From Candidatus Trichorickettsia mobilis (GTDB lineage Bacteria > Pseudomonadota > Alphaproteobacteria > Rickettsiales > Rickettsiaceae), in NCBI RefSeq assembly GCF_963422225.1, contig NZ_OY728607.1, positions 496,001 through 560,000 of the forward strand: 64,000 nucleotides of DNA, in the 5' to 3' direction. Below the pieces are notes generated by a model. The model was not told where the DNA came from. It ran no database searches and worked only from the letters and a program-made list of their open reading frames with translations. Positions 26,383 through 35,384 of this stretch are shown here, piece by piece; position 1 is the first letter of the stretch, and every line of letters begins with the position of its first letter. Position numbers and translations under genes: made by a program.

Positions 26383-27291
26383 ATGATTATGGATAAAATC
26401 AAAAAAGAAAAATTTACAATAAAACAATTCAATGAGAAATATATTGATGATAACGCTTGTTTGCATCAAATATTTTTAAACAGATATTCTTATTTAGAAA
26501 ATTGCCCTAAATGCAATGATAAATTTAGTTATCATAAGGTAACAGATCGTAAATGTTATGCTTGTGCTTATTGTGGGAATCAGTTGCATCCTCTAGCAGA
26601 CACAATATTTCATAAATCATCTACAAGCTTGAAAAACTGGTTTTATGCTATATTTCTTTTTTCTACTTCTAAAAACGGAGTATCAGCAAAAGAATTAGAA
26701 AGACAATTAGGTGTTACTTATAAATGTGCTTATCGTATCGCTAAGCAAATCAGAAAGTTATTTGATGAGAATGTAAGTATGCTAACCAATATTGTTGAAA
26801 TAGATGAAACTTATGTGGGGGGTAAAGAAATAAATAAACATAAGCATAAAAAAACACCTAGCAATCAAGGTCGTTCACTTAAGACTAAATCCGCAGTTCT
26901 TGGAGCAGTTGAAAGACAAGGTAATATTATCGCCAAAGTAGTAAACCATACACAAAGCTCAATTGTAAAGCCTTTTGTTCGTGACAATATTTGTATTACT
27001 GCGGAAGTAAAAACAGATGAATACAAAGTTTATAACTCACTTAAGTTTATGGGTTATAGCCACGATACAGTTGACCATGGTAAGAAAGAGTACGTCAACG
27101 GCGATACCCACACCAATAATCTTGAGGGCTTTTGGTCGCAATTAAAGCGTTCTATTAACGGAACTTATCACTCTGTTAGCCCTAAATATTTACAAACTTA
27201 TGTAAATGAGTTTGCTTATAGATACAACAGAAGAAATGATATTACGCCTTTATTTAAGTCTATGATTAAAAAGGTCTTGATGCTTGTTTAA
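26383..27291 (+). CDS. IS1595-family transposase (ISXO2-like)
   Basis: About 300 residues (ATG 26383, or 26389 giving MDKIKKEKF). N-terminal zinc ribbon ENCPKCNDKFSYHKVTDRKC with YACAYCGNQLHPLADTIFHK, then an HTH (VSAKELERQLGVTYKCAYRI) and a DDE core: IVEIDETYVGGKE, EVKTDEYKVYNSL, and HTNNLEGFWSQLKRSINGTY. These are the standard ISXO2-like features. Upstream, CTATAC (26354-26359) and GTATAG (26378-26383 region) form an inverted repeat over the promoter. Intact; sole transposase of the 3.5-kb transposon. Confidence 0.93.
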   Translation: MIMDKIKKEKFTIKQFNEKYIDDNACLHQIFLNRYSYLENCPKCNDKFSYHKVTDRKCYACAYCGNQLHPLADTIFHKSSTSLKNWFYAIFLFSTSKNGVSAKELERQLGVTYKCAYRIAKQIRKLFDENVSMLTNIVEIDETYVGGKEINKHKHKKTPSNQGRSLKTKSAVLGAVERQGNIIAKVVNHTQSSIVKPFVRDNICITAEVKTDEYKVYNSLKFMGYSHDTVDHGKKEYVNGDTHTNNLEGFWSQLKRSINGTYHSVSPKYLQTYVNEFAYRYNRRNDITPLFKSMIKKVLMLV

Positions 27292-29686
27292 TCAAGGTAT
27301 CAAAAACCGATTTGTCAGCTACCGGCTTAATTTCTTCTTCCAATTGCCAGATTTTGTTAATCTCTTGATTTATAAACTGTTTGTTTTCTTTAATTTTATC
27401 TTTTAACATTTGAATTTCTTTTTCTTTTTGTTGGATTGATTTTACTATTTTTTGTTGTTCTTCAAGAGAAGGAAGAGGGATATTTATATCTTGTAAACGC
27501 TGAATCCTAATTGATGGATACCCATCATTTAAACTAATATCCTTTGCATCTATACTTGATAATATATAATAAAGATATTCACATAATACTTTATTTTCAT
27601 CAGGTTGAATAACTGCTAAATGTGAAGCTACATAACCATCGCATCCCATAATTGCACGATGGTTCAATAGGGTTGAAGCTCCGCTCTTTGGAAAAAGAAT
27701 AGAATTTTTAGAAAATAACTTCAATCCTTTAGTTCCTTTATTATTTAATTTATCGCGAGTGCTAATTAAATTAGTAGATAAGTGTTCTTTAGCAACATCT
27801 GAGACTCTAAAAAATGGATATGTACCACCTTCAAATAATGAACTTTCTTGTGGAGCCGAGTTGCCGCTTTCAATTACGGCAATCTGTTGTAGCTTAACAA
27901 GAACAAAGTTAGCTTTGCTGTTATTATCTCTATAAACGTTTCCAACTAAGTTATAACCATTATTCTTAACCTTCTCTAAATCTATAATTTCAAAGCCTAT
28001 TTCGAGCATATTGTCTTGTAAATCCAGCGTTTTATCTGGCTTTTTAATGTCTGAGCTTTCTATCTTCTTTAAATCATTATTTCCCTTAATTTTTCTTTTA
28101 TGATTATCAAGAGTAACCCCTATATTTTTAGCTTCGAAAAACCAATAATTCTTTTGGTTATTAGGTCTGTGAGCATCGGTAAAATAAAGAATGTCCGTTT
28201 TTACTCCCGTATAAGGCAAGAAAGTTCCTTGAGGTAAAGAAAGGACACTCTGTAGCCTTGCTTTTGATAATAAAAACTTGCGCACGTTAGCGGTATCTTT
28301 CCTAAATAAAAAACCCTCTGGCACTACTAAAGCCATTCTACCACCATCTTTTAAGGCTCTAAGACAGTGTAAAACACAGGCAGCATCACCATTGTTTTTA
28401 GCAATTCCGTTGTAATAAAGAGGTGATATATTATTCTCTGTTTTAATTTTACCGTTTATACTAACCTTTCTTGTAATAGTTTGAGAAAAAGGCATATTTG
28501 TAACTATTACATCAAATTTTTTTATTTCTCCGTTTGGCAAAATATAATCAGGATTTATAAGAGTATTAATTTGTTGTATTCCACTATGTCCGTCTCCATG
28601 CAAAACCATATTCATCTTAGCAATTCTTGCGGTTGTAGTTATTTCTCTGCCGTAAAGTGTATTATATTTTAATCTTTTTAAATCTTCTTCACTTTCAATA
28701 ATATTGTTTTCTTTTATGTAGTTAAATGCTTCTGTTAAAAATCCTCCTGTACCGCAAAATGGATCATAGACCGATTCCTTAAATTTAGGCTCAACAAGGC
28801 TGATTATAGTTTTTACAACATTTCTAGGCGTAAAATATTCACCTAGGTCATTTTCGGTCGAGGTTGTTTTTTCCAGAAAATATTCAAAAGCGTCGCCTTT
28901 TATATCCGTGTCTATTGTTGATAAAATTAGCGGGTCAATAGCGTCAATGATATGTCTAAGTGTTTGAGGATTTTTTATTGAAATAGGAGTAAAAACATCG
29001 CCTCCGTATTTATCCTGAATTTGCTCTATTACATAGCTGTTCACATATCCTATTATATCCTCGTTTGATTGTGATTTTATGGAATTCCACCAAGACTTTT
29101 TGTTGTCTTCGCTTAGCAATTTCAAAAACAGGATATTTGCAAATTCACTAAATCTTTCAATTCCAGCTCTCAATCCTTCACTTCTTAAAACATCGTTTAG
29201 ATTTCTAAATTGAGATATTAGTTCATCTCTTGAAACTTTTACCTCTTGAGGAATTGTCCAAGTTTCGTTACTGTTAGCATTTAAGAATGCTAAAGCTTCC
29301 CTTTCTCTTAGTAATTCTCTTACCTCTTCACCATTTAAAATCAGCTCCTTATTATTTGGAACAAAACGAGTTTCACAATAAGCTCCATTCATCGCAAAAA
29401 CTAAAGGAACATTTAAGGCCTTTGCGTATTCTGTACCTTGATTAAGAGCTGGCTCAAGATTTATTCCGCTTTTTTTAGCCTCTATTATTGCTATCGGTCT
29501 ATTTGTACCTGTTTGGTAAAGTATGTAATCAGGCTTCTTACCTTTTAACTTCTTTTGCTGATCTGGATAAGGTGGTTTTTGGAAATATACATTTTTAAGT
29601 TTTGAATCTCCATCTATATGCCAACCTTTATTTATTAGATTATTATTTATTATCCATTCAGTTTGTTGTTCTGCAAGGGGTGACAT
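27266..29686 (-). CDS. Single-chain restriction-modification enzyme (nuclease-HsdM-HsdS fusion), transposon passenger
   Basis: 806 residues. N-terminal PD-(D/E)XK nuclease of the HsdR_N type: P52-D53 (GKKPDYILY) and E69-A-K71 (AIIEAKK). Residues about 155-290 are the HsdM N-terminal helices, ending in GEYFTPRNVVKTII. The N6-adenine methyltransferase has motif I YDPFCGTGGFLTEAF (308-321) and motif IV as NMPF (397-400), where NPPF/Y is usual. The C-terminal part (about 590-806) is one HsdS target-recognition domain: LQQIAVIESGNSAPQ, YPFFRVSDVA, FPKSGAS, INIPLPSLEEQQKIV, then a coiled-coil spacer. This is the Type IIG/BcgI-like architecture: cutting, modification and recognition in one protein, needing no partner genes. 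It converges on the transposase gene. Activity is untested; the NMPF change deserves attention. Confidence 0.85.
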   Translation of the reverse strand: MSPLAEQQTEWIINNNLINKGWHIDGDSKLKNVYFQKPPYPDQQKKLKGKKPDYILYQTGTNRPIAIIEAKKSGINLEPALNQGTEYAKALNVPLVFAMNGAYCETRFVPNNKELILNGEEVRELLREREALAFLNANSNETWTIPQEVKVSRDELISQFRNLNDVLRSEGLRAGIERFSEFANILFLKLLSEDNKKSWWNSIKSQSNEDIIGYVNSYVIEQIQDKYGGDVFTPISIKNPQTLRHIIDAIDPLILSTIDTDIKGDAFEYFLEKTTSTENDLGEYFTPRNVVKTIISLVEPKFKESVYDPFCGTGGFLTEAFNYIKENNIIESEEDLKRLKYNTLYGREITTTARIAKMNMVLHGDGHSGIQQINTLINPDYILPNGEIKKFDVIVTNMPFSQTITRKVSINGKIKTENNISPLYYNGIAKNNGDAACVLHCLRALKDGGRMALVVPEGFLFRKDTANVRKFLLSKARLQSVLSLPQGTFLPYTGVKTDILYFTDAHRPNNQKNYWFFEAKNIGVTLDNHKRKIKGNNDLKKIESSDIKKPDKTLDLQDNMLEIGFEIIDLEKVKNNGYNLVGNVYRDNNSKANFVLVKLQQIAVIESGNSAPQESSLFEGGTYPFFRVSDVAKEHLSTNLISTRDKLNNKGTKGLKLFSKNSILFPKSGASTLLNHRAIMGCDGYVASHLAVIQPDENKVLCEYLYYILSSIDAKDISLNDGYPSIRIQRLQDINIPLPSLEEQQKIVKSIQQKEKEIQMLKDKIKENKQFINQEINKIWQLEEEIKPVADKSVFDTLIKQASRPF

Positions 29687-30609
29687 TGTTGTTTTACCTT
29701 TTTTATCTTATTGAATAAGTTTTTTACTTCTAAAGTAAATAGAAATCCAATAAGATTACTAAATAAGAGCTAGATTAGTGCGATATTTTTATTATATCTT
29801 TTGATTACTTGTTGTCAAGGGATAATTACCTTTAATTTAACTGCTCCTTCAGTTAAAGTACCGGTTTTATCAGTACATAATATATTCATACTTCCTATAT
29901 TTTGCATGGCTATTAATTTTTTAACTATCATCTGCTCTTTAGCCATGTTTCTTACCCCTACAGCCATAGTAACAGTTGAAATCATTGGTAATAATTCGGG
30001 GGTAAGGCCGACAGCTAAAGCAATAGCAAAGATAAATGATTCTAGTAATGTTTTATGAAGAATGAAGTTAACCAACAATACTAATAGAGTACCCAAAGTA
30101 CTAATACGCATTAAAAACAACCCTAAATCTTTTATCCCAATCTCAAATGCTGTAGTATGAGTTCTAGAAGTAACGGTTCGAGCTATTTTGCCAAATTCTG
30201 TAGCAAGTCCTATACGACATACTATTGCTTTGGCTGTACCTGAGATAGCAACACTACCCATAAGTAACATATCAGCAAAATTTATAGTATTATTGCTATA
30301 ATTAAGGTCTAAATCATATGCTTCTCCTGTAAAAGTAGATTTATTTACCGATAAATTTCTTGACTCAATTACTCTACAATCTGCAGGCACGATATCTCCT
30401 GCAACCAATAAAATAATATCTCCTGGCACCAATTGATCAGCATAAATTTCCTGTTTTTCATTATCTCTTATTACTGTACACTTTAAAGCAACAAGTTTTT
30501 TTAAGGATTCAATAGTATTAAAAGCTTTATATTCCTGATAAAAATCAAGAGTTACACTTACAAATGTAATTAAGGAAATAACAATAAAACTAGGAGTGTC
30601 TTTTAAATA

Positions 30610-31515
30610 GACCTCTTTCGAAACTGGACTAAATATGTTATAAAGTCGAATTTACTTAATTTAGAACTATATGAGATATAAAAATTTAAGCATTTTATCG
30701 GAAGAGCATTTTAGAAGATTAACAGGGGTAAGAAATAGTACATTTGAAAAGATGGTAGGGATTTTAAAGACAGAGAAACAAATAAATAGGAGGTACCAAG
30801 GTGGCAGAAGAGCTAGTCTTAGTATGGAAGACAGCCTATTAATGACACTTGAATATTTAAGGGAATACCGTACCTATTTTCATATAGCTAAGAATTATGG
30901 AGTTAGCGAAAGCAGTGCATTTAAAACAATTCGTTTTGTTGAAGACACTCTAATAAAACATCCGGATTTTGCTCTTCCAGGTAAGAAGGCTCTAGTTAAA
31001 AGCGGTATGGAGTATGAATTAGTTTTAATAGATGCTACAGAAAGCCCTATAGAGCGACCCCAAAAAAACAGAAATACTATTACTCAGGTAAAAAGAAAAG
31101 ACATACGTTAAAGACTCAAATAGTAGTAGATAAGAAAAGCAAACGAGTCATATGCACTTCTTTTTCCAATGGTAAGCGTCATGATTTTAAATTATTTAAA
31201 GAATCAAGAACCCATATACTGCCTGAGGTTAAAGTGATTACTGATACTGGTTATCAAGGCTTACAGAAGATTCATACAAATTCTGAGCTACCAAAGAAAA
31301 AGAGTAAAAAGAATGCTTTAACTAAAGAAGATAAGAAAAATAATAGAAGTTTAGCAAGTGACAGAGTATTAAATGAAAATGTTATCGGTATGTTAAAGCG
31401 TTTTAAAATAATTGCTGATAAATATCGAAATAGACGCAAAAGATTTGGTCTTAGGTTCAATTTAATTGCTGGTTTATATAATTGGGAGCTTGGTAAATGA
31501 GTTTCGAAAGAGGTC
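30610..31515 (+). mobile_element. IS5-like insertion sequence, copy 2 (906 bp)
   Basis: Same ends and length as copy 1, TA on both sides (30608-30609, 31516-31517). Inserted in the P-type ATPase gene in the opposite orientation to it. Confidence 0.93.
30671..31500 (+). CDS. IS5-family transposase made by -1 frameshifting (copy 2)
   Basis: Frame A 30671-31111; frame B entered at the A AAA AAC heptamer (31063-31069), reading QKYYYSGKKKRHTLKTQIVV and on to NLIAGLYNWELGK at 31500. By eye it is identical in sequence to copy 1 and undamaged, so either copy may supply transposase to the damaged copy 3. Confidence 0.88.
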
Positions 31516-32024
31516 TAATATAGAGAGATAACTCCAACTATTAATAATAGTAGTATTAATGGATTCTTAAAACGCGATAAGAACTGAATAATCAATATAT
31601 ATTTTTTGGAGCTTTTAATTATATTAGAACCAAATCTCTGAGCTAACTCTTTGACTTCATTAGTGCTTAACCCATTGTAATTATTAGTATTAATAAATTG
31701 CTTTAACTCGTCCATAGACATTTCCCACCAAGAAATATCAATCATATAGCCTTATCTCCCATATTATACTTCTAAGCTTATTAGATTTAGGTTTAGCTTA
31801 AACTAATAATAACTAACTTGATATATAAGCTTCAGGCATTAGTAGGCATCGTCAAATTGTTTGTAATTCACCGTTTAGAAAAATTTATAGTCAATTGGAA
31901 AATGTTATGCCTAGAATCTAGTAATTTACCACAACTTGATGGTATAGATTGCTTTCTATAAATAACTTAGTTAAAATAAATTAATACAACTTATGTCTTA
32001 ACAATAAATATAAACTAAATAAGT

Positions 32025-33467
32025 ATGCTTAGTCATTTGTTAAATTTATTGCTAGTAGTGAAGAAGGAAGAACTTACAAAATTCATCCTGATGGCAGCTT
32101 TGATTTTCTTTATTTTATTTAATTATAGCTGCATTTATTCTTTGAAAGAAAGTTTAATTGTATCGAGCTTTGGTGCTGAAGCTATAAGTTTTATAGAGTT
32201 ATGGGTAGTATTGCCTACGATATTTATATTTACTCTAATTTATATTAAAATAAGCACTATGATCCAAGATAAAGAAAAATTATTTTACTTGATTTGTAGT
32301 TTCTTTCTTATTTTCTTTACCACCTTTTCTTTTCTATTATATCCAAATCTTGAGTATATTAGACCTGATCTTAATTTTACTAAAAAATTAATTAATGACT
32401 TTCCTCATTTAAAATGGTTTATCATTATCTATGGTAATTGGCCTCTAGCGTTATTTAATATTTTCTCTGATCTTTGGATCAATGTAATGTTAATGTTATC
32501 ATTCTGGCAATATGCTAATAGCATAACTCCTACCGAACAAGCTAAGCGTTTCTACCCGATGTTTGGTCTTATAGGTAATCTTTCTTTTATCGGCAGTGGA
32601 ATGATTTTAAAACAAATTGCCTTAAATAATGTCACTATTAAATCTATTTCTTATATTACTGTTTTAATAGTAATAGTAGGCTTGATATGTATGATATTAT
32701 TTAAGTATTTACATATACTCTCCAAAAAAGAAAACTCTCTATTTGCAGGATCTGCTATAACACCCATAAGGAAACGACAACTTTCTTTTAGAGAAAGTTT
32801 AAAATTAGTATTTAGTTCTAAATATTTATGGCTTCTTGCAATAGCTGTTATGTCTTATGGTATTATTATAACTTTAAGCCAAGGATTATGGAAAGCACAA
32901 GTTGTAAGTTTATATCCTTCAACAAATGAGTATATTTTATTTATGGCTGATTACCAAAAATGGATTGGTATAGTTTCAGTAGTAATGATGTTAATTGGAA
33001 GTATAATGATAAGAAAACTGCCTTGGTTAACTTCTGCTATTATTCCTCCAATCATAGCGTTGATCACAAGTAGCATATTCTTTTGTTGGATTTTTCTAGA
33101 TAAATTCTTAACTCAATTTATATCAGAGCATTTATATCTGGTATGGGCTGTTTTAATTGGTTCGATACATTTAATATTAATAAAGGCAACAAAATTTGCA
33201 TTGTTTGATACAACCAAAGAACTTGCTTACATACCATTAAAAGAAGATTTAAAAGACAAAGGTAAAACAGCGGTAGATTTACTTGGTGAACGCATAGGAA
33301 AATCTGGCGGGGCTTTGCTGCAATCAACATTATTTATAATGATTCCCGGTGCCTGTTATAACCAATTTTCATTACTTTTTTTATTAATATCCATGTGTGT
33401 AGGAGGTTTTTGGGTAATTGCTATTATATTATTAAATAAACAATATATAGCAAAAACCCAAGGGTAA
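32025..33467 (+). CDS. tlc: ATP/ADP translocase (Tlc/NTT family)
   Basis: 480 residues, about twelve membrane spans. MLSHLLNLLLVVKKEELTKF leads into FNYSCIYSLKESLIVSSFGA, with the conserved K-E-S of nucleotide transporters. Further signatures are NIFSDLWINVMLMLSFWQYA and NSITPTEQAKRFYPMFGLIG, and near the end KELAYIPLKEDLKDKGKTAV plus RIGKSGGALLQ. Such carriers exchange bacterial ADP for host ATP, or import other nucleotides. Rickettsiaceae usually hold several paralogues; which one this is cannot be told here. It is a strong marker of obligate intracellular life. Divergent from the ATPase relic, 280-bp gap. Confidence 0.93.
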   Translation: MLSHLLNLLLVVKKEELTKFILMAALIFFILFNYSCIYSLKESLIVSSFGAEAISFIELWVVLPTIFIFTLIYIKISTMIQDKEKLFYLICSFFLIFFTTFSFLLYPNLEYIRPDLNFTKKLINDFPHLKWFIIIYGNWPLALFNIFSDLWINVMLMLSFWQYANSITPTEQAKRFYPMFGLIGNLSFIGSGMILKQIALNNVTIKSISYITVLIVIVGLICMILFKYLHILSKKENSLFAGSAITPIRKRQLSFRESLKLVFSSKYLWLLAIAVMSYGIIITLSQGLWKAQVVSLYPSTNEYILFMADYQKWIGIVSVVMMLIGSIMIRKLPWLTSAIIPPIIALITSSIFFCWIFLDKFLTQFISEHLYLVWAVLIGSIHLILIKATKFALFDTTKELAYIPLKEDLKDKGKTAVDLLGERIGKSGGALLQSTLFIMIPGACYNQFSLLFLLISMCVGGFWVIAIILLNKQYIAKTQG

Positions 33468-33610
33468 GTGTAGCGGTTTGCTTTCACAATGACATTGGAT
33501 TATCTTACAATTACTTCGATTATAAACGGTCTCAAGCAAGATGGGTTATTCTTCATTTCCTTAACTTAACGCCTATGGTTTGTTGAACGTTCTCTACTGA
33601 TATTTTGCCT
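33468..33610. repeat. Degenerate palindromic repeat remnant
   Basis: TTTCCTTAACTTAACGCCTA followed by TGGTTTGTTGAACGTTCTC resembles the right outer arms at 24893-24926 and 21178-21200. Other parts (CACAATGACATTGGATTATC) are worn GTCATTGCGAGG/CTGGATTGC motifs. No gene. Confidence 0.45.
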
Positions 33611-34276
33611 TCATTCAACAATAGTGTTATTATGCATCTTAAGGATCTTATTAACCAACTTACTAATTCCCCTATGTATTTGAGTTAACGAGGCGTTTAA
33701 CATAAAAGCAGGAGTAGTGACTAGTTTATTTTCTTTATCTATAACTATATCTTCAGCTAAACAAATTTCTTCTATTGCATCCAATTTAGTAATAAGTTCA
33801 TTTTTGTCACCAAGAGTAATTCTAATTTTAGCCTGATTTTTTAATACCGCTGCTAAAATCGTAGGGGCAATACATATTCCTCCAATAGGCTTTGAGGATC
33901 TATGAAACTCGATAATGATCTTTTTCAAGTCTTCGATTACTGTAGCGTTTTCATTTTTAAAGGCTAAATCAGATAAATTTGTTGCTGCTCCAAAGCCGCC
34001 TGGCAATATTAAAGCATCAAAATCTTGTACCTGCAATTTATTTAGTGCTTCAATTTTTCCACGAGCAATGCGTGCCGATTCAACAAGTACATTCCGCTCT
34101 TCAGCAATTTCTTCTTTAGTTAAGTGGTTGATAACAGAATGTTGTTTTTGATCTGGAGCAAAAATCTTAGTATCTACATTATTTTTATCTAGCTCAAGTA
34201 ACGTAAATACTGTCTCAAAAATTTCGGCTCCATCCAAAGCACCACAGCCTGAAATTACTACAGCAACTCTTATCAT
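33611..34276 (-). CDS. elbB: ElbB-like glyoxalase (DJ-1/PfpI superfamily)
   Basis: From ATG 34276 (MIRVAVVISGCGALDGAEIF) 221 residues, close to family size; the annotated upstream ATG adds only MVEEI. ALILPGGFGAATNLSDLAFK and KPIGGICIAPTILAAVL are ElbB signatures, the Cys of GGICIAP being the nucleophile of the DJ-1 fold. Known members act as glyoxalase-type enzymes and were first noticed for raising carotenoid yield. Monocistronic, leftward. Confidence 0.88.
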   Translation of the reverse strand: MIRVAVVISGCGALDGAEIFETVFTLLELDKNNVDTKIFAPDQKQHSVINHLTKEEIAEERNVLVESARIARGKIEALNKLQVQDFDALILPGGFGAATNLSDLAFKNENATVIEDLKKIIIEFHRSSKPIGGICIAPTILAAVLKNQAKIRITLGDKNELITKLDAIEEICLAEDIVIDKENKLVTTPAFMLNASLTQIHRGISKLVNKILKMHNNTIVE

Positions 34277-34400
34277 AATTTCCTCAACCAATTATTATAT
34301 TCTTAAATGTGATTTTTTAGTATGCATTACTAGTGTAGTTAATATAGGCATAATTCCTAGTCTTATCGCAATATAGTACCGTTTAATTTACAGGTAATAT

Positions 34401-34979
34401 TTAGGACATCTTGCTTATAGCCGTCCAATAATTTTTTACTAATATATAACTTGAGTAAGGATGAATCTTTGCTCCTATTAATATTCCTCCTGTTATAAGC
34501 CCTGAGGTGTAATTAGCAATTTTTTCCCTGGCAATACCCCATCTACGCAAGGCTTCCTCTAAGCTACTAGTATTATGAGTAATTCCTGGAGTAGTTAAAT
34601 CTGCTGCCAATGGCCCTATCACCACTAAGCCTCCAATTCCAGGTAGAAGTAAAGTAGTTCCTACAGTCATTACAGCTATAGCAAATAAGCCTATAGCCGT
34701 GCTCCGAGCACCTTCCAATCCTTTACCCCTCATAGTTTTATTGTTATCAATTTTTATTGAGTTTTTACCGTTTAAGAAATATTTATCTCGAGTTTTCTCT
34801 AATAAAAAAACACTAATTTCCTTTTCTTTACATCCATTCTCAACTGCAAACTGATAGGCTTGTTCTGCTTCTTCACGACCTTTAAAAAGTGAAGTTAACA
34901 GTTCTCCATCAATATTTATTAATTCTGTGCTACTAGGTTTCATTGCCATTGAATTCCCCATTAACAGTTTAAATGGCAT
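34401..34979 (-). CDS. Membrane protein with YflT/GSP17M-like stress domain
   Basis: 192 residues. SLFKGREEAEQAYQFAVENG then CKEKEISVFLLEKTRDKYF is the pattern of the general-stress-protein 17M domain, followed by a glycine-rich hydrophobic hairpin (STAIGLFAIAVMTVGTTLLL, PGIGGLVVIGPLAA) that probably inserts in the inner membrane. Start: the first ATG gives MPFKLLMGNS; the ATG at residue 7 or 11 is equally possible. Function unknown. A large hairpin (35006-35064) lies just upstream. Confidence 0.65.
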   Translation of the reverse strand: MPFKLLMGNSMAMKPSSTELINIDGELLTSLFKGREEAEQAYQFAVENGCKEKEISVFLLEKTRDKYFLNGKNSIKIDNNKTMRGKGLEGARSTAIGLFAIAVMTVGTTLLLPGIGGLVVIGPLAADLTTPGITHNTSSLEEALRRWGIAREKIANYTSGLITGGILIGAKIHPYSSYILVKNYWTAISKMS

Positions 34980-35005
34980 ACTTCTTTTGCTTAATTCTGA
35001 TAAGT

Positions 35006-35064
35006 AGGCCTTCTAGCCACAAACACTTTGTCGGAAATTTGGAGGGTTTGTGGCTAGAAGGCCT
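35006..35064. repeat. Perfect 19-bp inverted repeat (hairpin)
   Basis: AGGCCTTCTAGCCACAAAC at 35006-35024 is exactly inverted at 35046-35064, loop 21 nt. No U-tract on either side, so it is not a plain terminator. It lies upstream of the stress-domain gene. Confidence 0.85.
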
Positions 35065-35109
35065 GACAGCAAAAATTTGAAAACGACATTTATGGTGCTT
35101 CTTCCATTT

Positions 35110-35263
35110 GACCCCTATAGGGATTAAGTAACGTTACTTCCGATACTTGATCATCAGCTCCTACGATTGAATTTATTAAAGAAATAAGTAGATCCTTGTT
35201 TTCTTCAACACCGAAGATTTTTTTGAAGGCTATATCTATTCTAGGAGAAATTCTTTCTGTCAT
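35110..35263 (-). pseudogene. Rpn-family nuclease, N-terminal fragment
   Basis: Leftward: MTERISPRIDIAFKKIFGVE, ENKDLLISLINSIVGADDQV then SEVTLLNPY, then the frame is lost. It is the first 50 residues of a close relative of the gene at 11627-12529. Confidence 0.85.
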
Positions 35264-35384
35264 TTGAAATGCAATATACTAATTATTGAAATTAATTATA
35301 TAATTAGAGCAATTAATATACAAAACATTTACTCGATGGAAAAATGTATATTTTGGATATGCTGTCGATGATTTTTGTATATTA

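Larger units (their letters stand above)
26320..29830. mobile_element. IS1595-type transposon carrying a restriction-modification gene (3511 bp)
   Basis: Perfect 26-bp inverted ends: GGTAATTATCCCTTGACAAC plus AAGTAA at 26320-26345 and its complement at 29805-29830. Inside are exactly two convergent genes, an IS1595-family transposase (rightward) and a fused R-M protein (leftward), overlapping by 26 bp at their 3' ends. The 8 bp outside each end (TAAATTTA left, TTTAATTT right) do not match, whereas this family usually makes 8-bp duplications; with the inverted ATPase flanks this points to a later rearrangement. Confidence 0.85.
29831..31745 (-). pseudogene. MgtA-like P-type ATPase, N-terminal half, split by IS5-like copy 2
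   Basis: From ATG 31745: MIDISWWEMSMDELKQFINT, LAQRFGSNIIKSSKKY and the first membrane segments to VGVISLY, then the IS5-like element (30610-31515), then LKDTPSFIVISLITFVSVTL, VPGDIILLVAGDIVPADCRV, STFTGEAYDLD and the phosphorylation site NILCTDKTGTLTEG (Asp acceptor). It is cut by the transposon end at 29830 right after GAVKLKV. The nucleotide-binding domain is missing and a later piece lies inverted at 26131-26319. It would have moved Mg2+ or a similar cation. Divergent from tlc. Confidence 0.85.

Noticed and set aside
27266..29686. Conventional three-gene Type I restriction system
   Set aside because: No separate hsdR, hsdM or hsdS gene; nuclease, methylase and recognition parts are in one frame, so a single-chain Type IIG-like enzyme is the better reading.
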